DNA from: Bacteroidia bacterium
Lineage (GTDB): Bacteria; Bacteroidota; Bacteroidia; SXHM01
DNA: 64,000 nucleotides
Assembly: GCA_022072225.1 (NCBI GenBank)
Contig: JAJVIC010000017.1
Span: 62,001-126,000 of the forward strand
Direction: 5' to 3'
Shown: one piece after another, positions 51,440 through 59,887 of the stretch
Layout of the letters: each line of letters opens with the position of its first letter
Numbering within the stretch: the first letter of the stretch is position 1
Position numbers and translations under genes: made by a program
Notes under the pieces: generated by a model
The model's database searches: none
What the model was told of the DNA's origin: nothing
Seen by the model: the letters and a program-made list of their open reading frames with translations, nothing else

Positions 51440-52372
51440 ATGGAGATTTTCAAAGCCGAAAATATTACCAAGCGCTATGCCACCCACCTTGCCTTAGACA
51501 ATGTGAGTATCAGCGTGCGCGCCAACAGCATCTTTGGTTTGCTGGGCCCCAACGGTGCGGGTAAAACTACCCTCATCCGCATGATTACCCAGATAACCGC
51601 CCCCGACAGCGGCAACCTGTATTTTCACGGACAAAAACTGGTTCCTGCCGATAGCGCAAAAATAGGCTACCTGCCCGAAGAGCGCGGCCTGTATAAAAAA
51701 ATGGAAGTAGGCGAGCAGGCTTTGTACCTCGCACAACTGAAAGGACTGAGCCGCAAAGAGGCGCTTACCAAACTGAAATACTGGTTCGAGAAGTTTGAGA
51801 TACAAAGCTGGTGGAAAAAGAAAGTGGAAGAACTTTCAAAGGGCATGGCACAAAAAGTGCAGTTCATTGTTACCATTCTGCATGAGCCCGAACTGCTTAT
51901 ACTCGATGAGCCTTTCAGCGGCTTCGACCCCATTAATACCAACCTGATAAAAGAAGAAATTCTGCGCCTGAAAAAAAACGGAACCACCATTATTTTTTCT
52001 ACCCACAACATGGGCTCGGTAGAAGAACTGTGTGACGATATTGCGCTGATTAACCAGAGTAAAAAAATACTGGACGGCTCGGTTTCCGATATACGCACCG
52101 CCTACAAAAAAAACATCTGGGAAGTGGAATACCACTCGCCCTCCGGCACCGCTCCCCTGCTTGCACCCGAATACGAATTACTGGAAACACACGAAAAAGA
52201 CAGCCATAAAACAGCACGTATTAAAGTAGGACAGCATACTTCCAATGAGTTGCTGGCTGCGCTCATTCCGCAGGTCAGCATTCTTTCTTTCAAAGAAGAA
52301 ATACCCGCCATGAACGATATTTTTATCAGCAAAGTAAACGAGATGAACAATCAACAAACAGAAAAACCATGA
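51440..52372 (+). CDS. ABC transporter ATP-binding protein (NatA/CcmA type)
   Basis: A 310-residue ATPase with Walker A GLLGPNGAGKTTLI, signature ELSKGMAQKVQF, Walker B LLILDEPFSGFDP and the switch His in FSTHNMGSVEELC. A C-terminal domain of ~90 residues follows, as in NatA-like Na+ or drug exporters. It powers the permease encoded next, with which it overlaps by four bases (ATGA). Substrate unknown; GldA is also in this ATPase family, but the pairing with a NatB-like permease favours a separate exporter. Confidence 0.92.
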   Translation: MEIFKAENITKRYATHLALDNVSISVRANSIFGLLGPNGAGKTTLIRMITQITAPDSGNLYFHGQKLVPADSAKIGYLPEERGLYKKMEVGEQALYLAQLKGLSRKEALTKLKYWFEKFEIQSWWKKKVEELSKGMAQKVQFIVTILHEPELLILDEPFSGFDPINTNLIKEEILRLKKNGTTIIFSTHNMGSVEELCDDIALINQSKKILDGSVSDIRTAYKKNIWEVEYHSPSGTAPLLAPEYELLETHEKDSHKTARIKVGQHTSNELLAALIPQVSILSFKEEIPAMNDIFISKVNEMNNQQTEKP

Positions 52373-53706
52373 ACAAGATTGCACTCATCATCAAACGCGA
52401 ATACCTTACCCGTGTAAAACAAAAGTCATTCATCATCATGACCATTCTGGGTCCCCTGCTCATGGGTGCTTTGTTTGTAGTACCCATCTGGATGGCCATG
52501 CAGGAAGACGAAAAAACCGATGTACTGGTAGTGGACGAAAGCCTCCTGTTTGAAAAAAGTTTTAAAGACAAAGACAACATTAAATTCCATTTCGTTGCCG
52601 GCATAACCATAAAGGAAGCCGAGAAACAACTGAACGAAGATTTTTATTCGGCTGTACTCTACATACCTCAAAACATCATTAACAGCAACGGTGCCGAAAT
52701 CATTTACAAAAAGCAGCCGGGCTTCAACACCATACTGTTTATTGAAAACACCATTGAAAAGGAACTGGAAAGCCTGAAACTTGCCAAAGCGGGAATAGAC
52801 AAGAATACGCTGGCAGCCGCCAAAACCGACATCAAAATGCGCAAGAGCAAATACGATGGCGGTATAAAAGAAAGCAAGAATACCGAGTTGAGCATGGTAG
52901 TAGGCATGCTGGGCGGTGTGCTCATTTATTTTTTCATATTCCTTTACGGAGCGCAGGTTATGCGCGGTGTTATTGAAGAAAAATCAAACCGCATTGTGGA
53001 AGTAATCATCTCATCGGTAAAACCATTTGAACTGATGATGGGAAAAATTATCGGTATTGCCATGGTAGGATTAACACAATTCCTCCTGTGGATAGTACTT
53101 ACATCGGCTGTTGTATCGGGTGCGCAGGCTATGCTGGGCGTTGATAAAAATGCACTGCCCGCTCCCGTTCCCATGGAACAAACGCTCAACGGGCAACAGT
53201 CGCCCCTGCAACCCAATCTGCCCGCAAACCAAAGTGCCGATGCCGAGATGGATGAACTCTGGCAAAGCATTGACAAAATAAATTTTCCGCTGCTCATCGG
53301 TGTATTCATCTTTTATTTTCTGGGCGGATATCTGCTTTATGGTGCGCTGTTTGCCGCTGTTGGCGCGGCTGTTGACAACGAAGCCGACACGCAGCAGTTT
53401 ATGCTGCCCATTACCATTCCGCTTATTCTTGCCTTTGTTATGGCACAGTTTGTAATGAATAATCCCGAAGGGCCCATGGCGTTCTGGCTCTCCATTATTC
53501 CGTTTACTTCGCCCATTATTATGATGGTGCGTTTGCCCTTTGGCATCCCCTACCCTTACACCGATTTGTGGATTTCAATGGCGTTGCTGATTATCGGCTT
53601 TATTGCCACCACCTGGTTTGCCGGAAAAATATACCGCACCGGCATTCTGATGTATGGCAAAAAAGTAAACTACAAAGAACTGTGGAAGTGGATTCGTTAT
53701 CACTGA
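52369..53706 (+). CDS. ABC transporter permease (NatB/ABC-2 type)
   Basis: A 445-residue permease: one N-terminal helix (SFIIMTILGPLLMGALFVVPIW), a ~150-residue extracytoplasmic domain (residues ~45-180), then five or six helices including GVIEEKSNRIVEVIISSVKPFELMMGKI, the typical ABC-2 coupling motif. It pairs with the upstream ATPase to export an unidentified substrate (Na+, peptide or drug in relatives). The start overlaps the ATPase stop by four bases. Confidence 0.9.
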   Translation: MNKIALIIKREYLTRVKQKSFIIMTILGPLLMGALFVVPIWMAMQEDEKTDVLVVDESLLFEKSFKDKDNIKFHFVAGITIKEAEKQLNEDFYSAVLYIPQNIINSNGAEIIYKKQPGFNTILFIENTIEKELESLKLAKAGIDKNTLAAAKTDIKMRKSKYDGGIKESKNTELSMVVGMLGGVLIYFFIFLYGAQVMRGVIEEKSNRIVEVIISSVKPFELMMGKIIGIAMVGLTQFLLWIVLTSAVVSGAQAMLGVDKNALPAPVPMEQTLNGQQSPLQPNLPANQSADAEMDELWQSIDKINFPLLIGVFIFYFLGGYLLYGALFAAVGAAVDNEADTQQFMLPITIPLILAFVMAQFVMNNPEGPMAFWLSIIPFTSPIIMMVRLPFGIPYPYTDLWISMALLIIGFIATTWFAGKIYRTGILMYGKKVNYKELWKWIRYH

Positions 53707-53712
53707 AAAACA

Positions 53713-53976
53713 ATGGCTGCAAAGAAATATAAATCAGGCAAAAGCAAATCATTAGTGAAAGAACCTGAAGTTGGCTACAGCGAAAAAAAAATACATATTT
53801 TCAATTCATTTGCCGAACAGGAACAATATGAACTGGAACAAATGGCAGTTCTTACACCTGTAGAAATTTTACAACAAATGCGTAAATTCATCAATACTGC
53901 ATTTGCAATGCACGGTTATAATCCTGAAAAACTACCCAAAAAACACACTATAACGATTGTAACAAAATCGGCATGA
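53713..53976 (+). CDS. small protein paired with a nucleotidyltransferase gene
   Basis: An 87-residue protein: a basic N-terminus (KKYKSGKSKS), then helices SFAEQEQYELEQMAVLTPVEILQQMRKFINTAFAMHG. No known domain recognised. The stop overlaps the nucleotidyltransferase start by four bases, so translation is coupled. Overlapping pairs of a small helical protein and a stand-alone nucleotidyltransferase resemble toxin-antitoxin-like or MNT/HEPN arrangements, but this one lacks a HEPN motif. Confidence 0.6.
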   Translation: MAAKKYKSGKSKSLVKEPEVGYSEKKIHIFNSFAEQEQYELEQMAVLTPVEILQQMRKFINTAFAMHGYNPEKLPKKHTITIVTKSA

Positions 53977-54464
53977 TGAATATTTTTGATGATTATACCC
54001 GAGATTTGCTTGAACAACTAAATAATTATAAAGTCGAGTACATTGTTGTAGGTGGGTATGCAGTAAATTTCCATGGTTACCGTAGAACTACCGGTGATAT
54101 TGACCTTTGGATTAAGCCTGACAATGGGGTAAATAAATCAAAAATAATTGACAGTTTCAGTAAACTTGGTGTTGAAAAAACAACTTTGAAGGAATTAACA
54201 AAGATGGATTTTTCAAAACCACTTGTATTTGTTGATGGAGAAGAGCCCTATAAAATTGATTTTATGACTGCAATTTCAGGAGTAAAATTTGAAGATGCAT
54301 GGGAACAAAAAGTAATTGCTGAAATTGATGGGCTATCTATCCCTTTTATTCATCTTAACCACTTGGTTATTTCAAAAATAACTACCGGAAGATATAAAGA
54401 CAAAGAGGATATTGAGCAATTACAACGTATAAAAGAATTAAAAAATAAAAAAGGTAAAAAATAA
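53973..54464 (+). CDS. stand-alone nucleotidyltransferase (AbiEii/MNT-like)
   Basis: A 163-residue protein with the polymerase-beta fold: YIVVGGYAVNFHGYRRTTGDIDLWI near residues 19-43 holds the Gly-Gly and the two metal Asp (GDIDLW), and YKIDFM supplies the third acidic residue. HLNHLVISKITTGRYKDKEDIEQL follows, as in nucleotidyltransferases of the DUF6036/AbiEii kind. Such enzymes transfer nucleotides to proteins, RNA or drugs. It is translationally coupled to the 87-residue protein. The target is unknown. Confidence 0.78.
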   Translation: MMNIFDDYTRDLLEQLNNYKVEYIVVGGYAVNFHGYRRTTGDIDLWIKPDNGVNKSKIIDSFSKLGVEKTTLKELTKMDFSKPLVFVDGEEPYKIDFMTAISGVKFEDAWEQKVIAEIDGLSIPFIHLNHLVISKITTGRYKDKEDIEQLQRIKELKNKKGKK

Positions 54465-54468
54465 ACCT

Positions 54469-55395
54469 GTGCGTATTGCAATCATTGACTTAGGCACAAA
54501 TACATTTAACCTCCTGGTTGCGGAGATCAGCAGCAATCATTCTTATAAAATAATCTTCAACACCAAGATTGCTGTTAAACTTGGTGAAGGCGGCATCAAC
54601 AGCGGAGTAATTGCTCCGGCACCTTTTCAGCGTGGTATTGATGCAATGAAAGCACACTGCGAAACATTGAAGAAATATAATCCCGAAAAGATTTTTGCCT
54701 TTGCAACATCGGCTGTGCGCAGCGCAAAAAACGGAAATGATTTTGTTGCTGAAATAAAAAAACAAACCGGCATTGAGGTCAATATTATCTCGGGTGAGAA
54801 GGAAGCAGAATTGATTTATGAAGGTGTGAGGCAGGCATTGGAAATCGGAAATGAAAAAGCGCTGGTTATGGATATTGGCGGAGGCAGCACCGAATTTATT
54901 ATCTGTAACAACGAACAGGTTTTCTGGAAACACAGTTTCGATCTGGGCGTTTCGCGCATGTATGATTTTTTCAAACATTCCGAACCCATTACACCGCAGG
55001 AAATTCTGAAGGTTGAAAATTATCTGAGCGAAAAACTGCAACCGCTGTTCAGGGCCGTTGAGCAACATCCGCTCGATACACTCATTGGTTCTTCGGGCTC
55101 ATTTGATACTTTTGCCGAGATGATTTTTTGCAGGTTCGACAAAGGAAAAACACTTGAAAACCGGACCTCATACGAATTCAATCTTGAAGATTTTTATAAA
55201 ATACACCAGCTGATTGTGAATGCTGCTATTGATGAACGCTACAAAATGGAAGGACTGATTGAAATGCGTGTGGATATGATTGTGCTGGCATCACTGTTTA
55301 CAAACTTTATTTTACGCGAACTGAAACTGAATAAAATGCGCCTTTCTACCTATGCATTAAAGGAAGGTGTTTTATCTGAATTAACTAAACCATGA
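54469..55395 (+). CDS. ppx: exopolyphosphatase / guanosine pentaphosphate phosphatase (Ppx/GppA) family
   Basis: A 308-residue actin-like ATPase-fold protein starting with GTG. IAIIDLGTNTFNLLVAE (phosphate 1), FATSAVRSAKNGNDFV, ISGEKEAELIYEGVRQAL, LVMDIGGGSTEFII (phosphate 2) and GSSGSFDTFAEM are typical. It is the short form of ~310 residues without the C-terminal HD domain, as is common in Bacteroidota. It hydrolyses polyphosphate or pppGpp. The stop overlaps the response-regulator start by four bases. Confidence 0.92.
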   Translation: MRIAIIDLGTNTFNLLVAEISSNHSYKIIFNTKIAVKLGEGGINSGVIAPAPFQRGIDAMKAHCETLKKYNPEKIFAFATSAVRSAKNGNDFVAEIKKQTGIEVNIISGEKEAELIYEGVRQALEIGNEKALVMDIGGGSTEFIICNNEQVFWKHSFDLGVSRMYDFFKHSEPITPQEILKVENYLSEKLQPLFRAVEQHPLDTLIGSSGSFDTFAEMIFCRFDKGKTLENRTSYEFNLEDFYKIHQLIVNAAIDERYKMEGLIEMRVDMIVLASLFTNFILRELKLNKMRLSTYALKEGVLSELTKP

Positions 55396-56558
55396 AACGA
55401 ATTCTAATCATAGACGATGAGAACAGTATCCGCAGAACCCTGCGCGATATTCTGGAAAATGAAGGCTACGCCATTGACGATGCACCCGATGGCACAGAAG
55501 GACTGAAACTTGCTAAAGCCAACCACTACGATGTAATTCTCTGCGACATCAAAATGCCCAAGATGGACGGACTGGAAGTACTGGACAAACTACTCGAAAC
55601 CGGCTCTGACACTCCGGTGGTGATGATTTCAGGCCATGGAAACATTGACACTGCTGTAGATGCAATCCGCAAAGGCGCATACGATTACATTTCAAAACCG
55701 CCTGACCTGAACAGATTGCTGGTTACCATACGCAACGCGTTTGAAAAATCAAACCTGGTTACGGAAACAAAAATCCTGAAAAAGAAAGTCAGCAAGAAGT
55801 ACGAGATGATCGGAGATTCAACCTCCATCAAAAAAATACACGAGATGATTAACCGCGTTGCGCCAACAGATGCACGTGTATTGATTACCGGTGAGAACGG
55901 AACCGGAAAAGAACTGGTGGCGCATGCTATCCATGAAAACAGCCAGCGCAGCAATGCGCCCCTGATTGAAGTAAACTGTGCAGCCATTCCATCTGAGTTA
56001 ATTGAAAGCGAATTGTTCGGACACGAGAAAGGCGCATTTACTTCTGCCATCCGTCAGAAAAAAGGAAACTTTGAATTAGCCGATGGCGGCACCCTGTTTC
56101 TGGACGAGATTGGCGACATGAGCCTTTCGGCACAGGCAAAAGTGCTGCGTGCGTTGCAGGAAAATAAAATTACCCGCGTTGGAGGCGACAAAGAAATAAA
56201 TGTAAACGTGCGCGTAATTGCCGCTACCAATAAAAACCTGAAAAAGGAAATTGAAAAAGGAAATTTCCGCGAAGACCTTTACCACCGTTTGGGCGTTATT
56301 CTGATTCATGTACCATCGCTGAACGAGCGCAAAGATGACATTCCTGTTTTGGCAAAACATTTCCTTCAGCAGATTTGCTCCGAATACGGAATGCCGCAAA
56401 AAGAATTTGCAGCCGATGCACTAAAAGCCTTGCAAACCATTGACTGGACCGGCAACATACGCGAACTGCGCAATGTGGTAGAACGCCTTATTATTCTCTG
56501 CGACAAAAAGATTTCCGCTGCCGATGTCAATACGTATGTGAAAGCACATAAAGCCTGA
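55392..56558 (+). CDS. NtrC-type sigma-54 response regulator lacking the DNA-binding domain
   Basis: A 388-residue protein. The receiver domain (residues ~1-120) has ILIIDDENS, the phospho-Asp in VILCDIKMPKMDG and the Lys in YISKPPD. The sigma-54 AAA+ domain (~140-370) has Walker A GENGTGKE, GAFTSA in place of the usual GAFTGA loop, and Walker B GGTLFLDEIGD. It ends after the R-finger helical lid (NIRELRNVVERLIIL) without the C-terminal Fis/HTH. It would contact sigma-54 from solution or through a partner. No histidine kinase is adjacent. It overlaps ppx by four bases. Confidence 0.93.
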   Translation: MKRILIIDDENSIRRTLRDILENEGYAIDDAPDGTEGLKLAKANHYDVILCDIKMPKMDGLEVLDKLLETGSDTPVVMISGHGNIDTAVDAIRKGAYDYISKPPDLNRLLVTIRNAFEKSNLVTETKILKKKVSKKYEMIGDSTSIKKIHEMINRVAPTDARVLITGENGTGKELVAHAIHENSQRSNAPLIEVNCAAIPSELIESELFGHEKGAFTSAIRQKKGNFELADGGTLFLDEIGDMSLSAQAKVLRALQENKITRVGGDKEINVNVRVIAATNKNLKKEIEKGNFREDLYHRLGVILIHVPSLNERKDDIPVLAKHFLQQICSEYGMPQKEFAADALKALQTIDWTGNIRELRNVVERLIILCDKKISAADVNTYVKAHKA

Positions 56559-56560
56559 TT

Positions 56561-57667
56561 TTGCGATTTAGCCTTTTCGTTTTACTTTCATTTTTAATAC
56601 TGCAAACCAACATTTCGGTTGCGCAGCAAGACAGCATTAAGTCTAAGCCATTTTATTTCTACAAAGCTTATAAATACGGAACACAGGGCGTTTACAATCC
56701 TCTTACCCTGGTATTGAACGCAGGTTTTGACATTTACCAGTTAGAAGAGCACAACCGCCAGCTTTTCATCTTTCCTTATGGAAAATCGGCATACAATACG
56801 TTCTGGAATTTGGGCCATCCAAAACTAGTAATTGATGAAATAGGCTGGTGGAATTTTATAGGCAGCGAAATTATTCCTACGTCATTCGACAGCAAGAAGG
56901 GACAATGGGTACCTAACTATTTTCTTCACACTATTGGCGGTGGAATGACTTACCGCATGATGACGGAATGGTATCGTTATCATAAAGTAAAGTACCCTGA
57001 GATTTATTCGTTCACCACCGTAATGGGCACTTTTCTGCTGAATGAAATTATTGAAAACAATGGTTATACCGGCCATAACAGCGATGCAATACCTGATGTA
57101 TATATCTTCAACCTCGCAGGGGTTGCCCTGTTCAGTTCTGAAAAGGTAAGTAAATTTTTCAGCGAAAAACTTAACATGGCCGACTGGAGTTTGCAGCCCT
57201 CCATTACCCTAACTGATTTTGCATTGCACAACAACGGCCAATATTTTTCTTTCAAACTTCCTCTTTTTTTTAAACAACGATTATCACTGTTCATTCGTTT
57301 GGGAATGGGCTCCCTTGCCGGTGCATCCTGGAAATTCAACAATGGAACCGCTCTCTCTCTGGGAGCAGGTGTTCGCTCGGGTTCGCGCTACCTCACAGAT
57401 ATAAAAGGAAGACAGGTAAGCATCACCACTCCTTTCAGCATCGGAATATTTTATGATAAAAACAATTCGCTGCTGGCCTCTGTGCAGGTAAGCAATGTCA
57501 GTGATTATTTTATCTGTGCCAATGTTTATCCCGGGTTGCTAAATATAGGTGGTTTTTCACCCGGACTATGGGCTAACTTTGATATGAGAGGATACCCCAC
57601 ACTGGGTATAACAACACGTTATACACTGGGTGCAGGCTTAGGCTACAACTTCCGGAAACCGCTATGA
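56561..57667 (+). CDS. DUF3943-like outer-membrane/periplasmic protein
   Basis: A 368-residue protein with a signal peptide (FVLLSFLILQTNISVAQ), starting at TTG two bases after the preceding stop. Conserved-looking elements include GVYNPLTLVLNAGFDIYQL, FPYGKSAYNTFWNLGHP, HTIGGGMTYRMMTEW and NEIIENNGYTGHNSDAIPDVYIFNLAG, matching the DUF3943 region. The C-terminal half looks like a beta-barrel. The function is unknown. The stop overlaps the EamA gene by four bases. Confidence 0.72.
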   Translation: MRFSLFVLLSFLILQTNISVAQQDSIKSKPFYFYKAYKYGTQGVYNPLTLVLNAGFDIYQLEEHNRQLFIFPYGKSAYNTFWNLGHPKLVIDEIGWWNFIGSEIIPTSFDSKKGQWVPNYFLHTIGGGMTYRMMTEWYRYHKVKYPEIYSFTTVMGTFLLNEIIENNGYTGHNSDAIPDVYIFNLAGVALFSSEKVSKFFSEKLNMADWSLQPSITLTDFALHNNGQYFSFKLPLFFKQRLSLFIRLGMGSLAGASWKFNNGTALSLGAGVRSGSRYLTDIKGRQVSITTPFSIGIFYDKNNSLLASVQVSNVSDYFICANVYPGLLNIGGFSPGLWANFDMRGYPTLGITTRYTLGAGLGYNFRKPL

Positions 57668-58521
57668 GCAAGGCTATTCTGTATATGTTCATCAGCACAC
57701 TTGCATTTTCATTAATGAATTTGCTCGTAAAATTTTTGCCCAATATTCCTCCGCATGAACTGATTTTTTTTCGCTCCTTAGTTTCTATTATTCTCAGCAT
57801 TTCATCCATTCATTATTACGGGTTAAATCCGTTTGGCAACAATAAAAAGTCGTTGTTTCTGCGCGGGTTTATCGGACTTATTTCCTTGTCTATTTACTTT
57901 TCAACTTTGCAGGCAATTCCGCTGGGAACGGCAGTAACACTGCAAAACCTGAGTCCTGTTTTCACCGCTATTTTTGCCATGATTTTTCTGGGCGAAAAAC
58001 TAAAACCATTGCAATGGCTGTTCTTTGCCGTATCGTTTACAGGAGTTGCTTTTATCAAAGGTTTTGACGAGCGCATCAGTCTGTTCTGGCTTTCACTGGG
58101 TATTGCTTCAGCCATGTTTTCAGGGCTTGCTTATTCAGTGGTGCGCAAGCTGCGCGATACCGACCATCCTGTGGTGGTGGTATTTTATTTTCCGTTGGTA
58201 TCGCTGCCCTTCGCGGCTGTTGCGTGCCTGTTTCAGTGGGTAACCCCTACCCTGCTCGATTTGTTTTTTCTGGTCATGATGGGTATTTGCGTGCAGGTAG
58301 GCCAACTCTACATGACCAAAGCGCTTCATGCCGAAACCACCGGCAAGGTGATGATTTTGCAATACCTGAGCGTTGTGTATGCACTTGCTTTCGGCTGGGC
58401 TTTCTTTGGCGAAACACACGGCTGGCTGGCCGTACTGGGAATAGCTCTGGTTGTAGCAGGTGTGTTATTGAATATACTTTACGCCAGAAAACAGGAAGCT
58501 AAAACTATTGCTTCCACTTGA
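57664..58521 (+). CDS. EamA/DMT family transporter
   Basis: A 285-residue protein with ten hydrophobic helices in two EamA repeats. FISTLAFSLMNLLVKFLP, the PPHELIFFRSLVSI segment, GTAVTLQNLSPVFTAIFAMIFLGEKL and the second-repeat counterpart GKVMILQYLSVVYALAFGWAFFGE are typical. These transporters move metabolites, commonly amino acids or sugars. Substrate unknown. The last 17 bases overlap the end of the convergent redoxin gene. Confidence 0.9.
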   Translation: MSKAILYMFISTLAFSLMNLLVKFLPNIPPHELIFFRSLVSIILSISSIHYYGLNPFGNNKKSLFLRGFIGLISLSIYFSTLQAIPLGTAVTLQNLSPVFTAIFAMIFLGEKLKPLQWLFFAVSFTGVAFIKGFDERISLFWLSLGIASAMFSGLAYSVVRKLRDTDHPVVVVFYFPLVSLPFAAVACLFQWVTPTLLDLFFLVMMGICVQVGQLYMTKALHAETTGKVMILQYLSVVYALAFGWAFFGETHGWLAVLGIALVVAGVLLNILYARKQEAKTIAST

Positions 58522-59062
58522 TGTTGCAACCGATGCTTACTTTCTGGTCGGAACTTACAGGCTTGCCTGCAAGCAAATTATCCAGTGCTTCGCGAATATC
58601 TTTTCCGGTAACGGGCTTCCCGTTCGATGGGCGCGAATCATCCAACTGCCCGCGGTAAACACATTTCAACGCTCCGTCAAATATGCTGAAATCGGGAGTG
58701 CAGGCAGCAGAATAAGCACGGGCTACATCCTGTGTTTCGTCATATAAATAAGGAAAGGGAAATTTAGCTGCTGCCGCAAATTCTTTCATTTTATCAGGAC
58801 CATCCTGCGGGTATTTTATTACATCGTTAGAACTGATAGCAATAAACGAAACGCCCTTAGGAATATAATCATTGGCAAGTTTAACCAACTCATCTTTTAC
58901 GTGCACTACAAAGGGACAATGATTGCAGATGAACATGATTACTGTTGCTTTATCTGATTTCAACTCGTCTAATGATTTAACTGTTCCTGAAATGGTATCG
59001 GGTAAAGAAAATGCAGGTGCTGCAAAGCCGAGGGGGATGAGGGTTGTGGGGGTTTGTGCCAT
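58505..59062 (-). CDS. thioredoxin-fold redoxin with CNHCP motif
   Basis: A 185-residue cytoplasmic protein of the AhpC/TSA-like redoxin superfamily: PLGFAAPAFSLPDTISG, VIMFICNHCPFVVHVKDEL (Cys46, Cys49), FIAISSNDVIKYPQDGPDKM and LYDETQDVARAYSAACTPDFSIFD. The CNHCPFV active site marks a widespread subfamily, probably peroxide- or disulfide-reducing, of unknown substrate. Its 3' end overlaps the EamA gene by 17 bases on the opposite strand. A family D palindrome lies 25 bases upstream of its start. Confidence 0.9.
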   Translation of the reverse strand: MAQTPTTLIPLGFAAPAFSLPDTISGTVKSLDELKSDKATVIMFICNHCPFVVHVKDELVKLANDYIPKGVSFIAISSNDVIKYPQDGPDKMKEFAAAAKFPFPYLYDETQDVARAYSAACTPDFSIFDGALKCVYRGQLDDSRPSNGKPVTGKDIREALDNLLAGKPVSSDQKVSIGCNIKWKQ

Positions 59063-59086
59063 GGTTTAATTTATTAATTATTTGTT

Positions 59087-59148
59087 GTCACCCTGAGCGT
59101 AGTCGAAGGGCAATTATAGAAATGCTTCGACTACGCTCAGCATGACAA
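59087..59148. repeat. family D palindrome, copy 2
   Basis: The arms CCTGAGCGTAGTCGAAG and CTTCGACTACGCTCAGC pair around a short loop. It fills the gap between the redoxin and oxygenase genes. Confidence 0.85.
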
Positions 59149-59154
59149 AACGTA

Positions 59155-59754
59155 CTAATTCTTCATCCAGCCGGTAATACTATACCGCTCTTTTTTAGTA
59201 GGCAGAACTTCGTGTTCTATTTCATCACTCTTAAAACAGACAAAACGCCCGAACACAGGATTCACATCAACATAGGTTTCCTTATTAAAGATGCGCAGTT
59301 GTCCGCCATCGCCTGCCTGCCAGTCTTTGTTCAGATAAAGCACACAGGAAATAGTGCGACCTGAATCGCGCTGAAAACGGTCAAGATGTTTTTTATAAAA
59401 ACTGCCCTCGGGATAAACAGCAAAATGGAATTCCACATCTTTCAGTCCCAGAAAAAATTCGCGGTTAAGGAATTGTTTAAACTCCTGCATCTGCTGCCAG
59501 AACTGCTGCTGTAATTCGCTCAACTGTTCTTCGTCCAGCCAATGAACATAATCACTGCGTATTTCCGAAACTACTTTATGTTCCGCTCCTTTTCCTATGC
59601 CGGCCTGCTTAAATTGTCCGTCTTTGAAGAGCAGTATTTCTTCCTGCAACAAAGCATACAAAAAATCAGTGCTGAATAAATCATCAGTAACGGCCCAGCC
59701 TTTTTCGGCAAGGTTGTCGGCTAATACATTAAAAACAGGTTCGGGGGGGGTCAT
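59155..59754 (-). CDS. 2-oxoglutarate/Fe(II) oxygenase, prolyl-4-hydroxylase type
   Basis: A 199-residue enzyme when started at the ATG at 59754; the longer frame from 59856 begins in repeat-like DNA (AAGGCGTTAAGGCGCAAAG) and adds a non-homologous leader. Metal ligands His123 and Asp125 (HLDRFQRDSG) and His181 (EIEHEVLP), the 2OG-binding Arg190 (RYSITGW) and the YLNKDWQAGDGGQLRIF strand are present, as in PKHD/prolyl-hydroxylase proteins. It hydroxylates an unidentified protein or small molecule using O2 and 2-oxoglutarate. Confidence 0.88.
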   Translation of the reverse strand: MTPPEPVFNVLADNLAEKGWAVTDDLFSTDFLYALLQEEILLFKDGQFKQAGIGKGAEHKVVSEIRSDYVHWLDEEQLSELQQQFWQQMQEFKQFLNREFFLGLKDVEFHFAVYPEGSFYKKHLDRFQRDSGRTISCVLYLNKDWQAGDGGQLRIFNKETYVDVNPVFGRFVCFKSDEIEHEVLPTKKERYSITGWMKN

Positions 59755-59887
59755 TTCTCGCAAAGGCGTTAAGGCGCAAAGTTGCACAAACTTTATTAAG
59801 CTTTCTAAGTGAACTTGTGTCCTTAGTGGTAAAATTAAATTATCAACACATCCCAAAAATCAAAACAGCATTCAGTATTTTTAGGCT

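Noticed and set aside
51440-53706. NatAB-like ABC genes considered as the missing GldA partner of GldFG
   Set aside because: The ATPase has its own dedicated permease and lies over 30 kb away; the sequence does not favour GldA over NatA.
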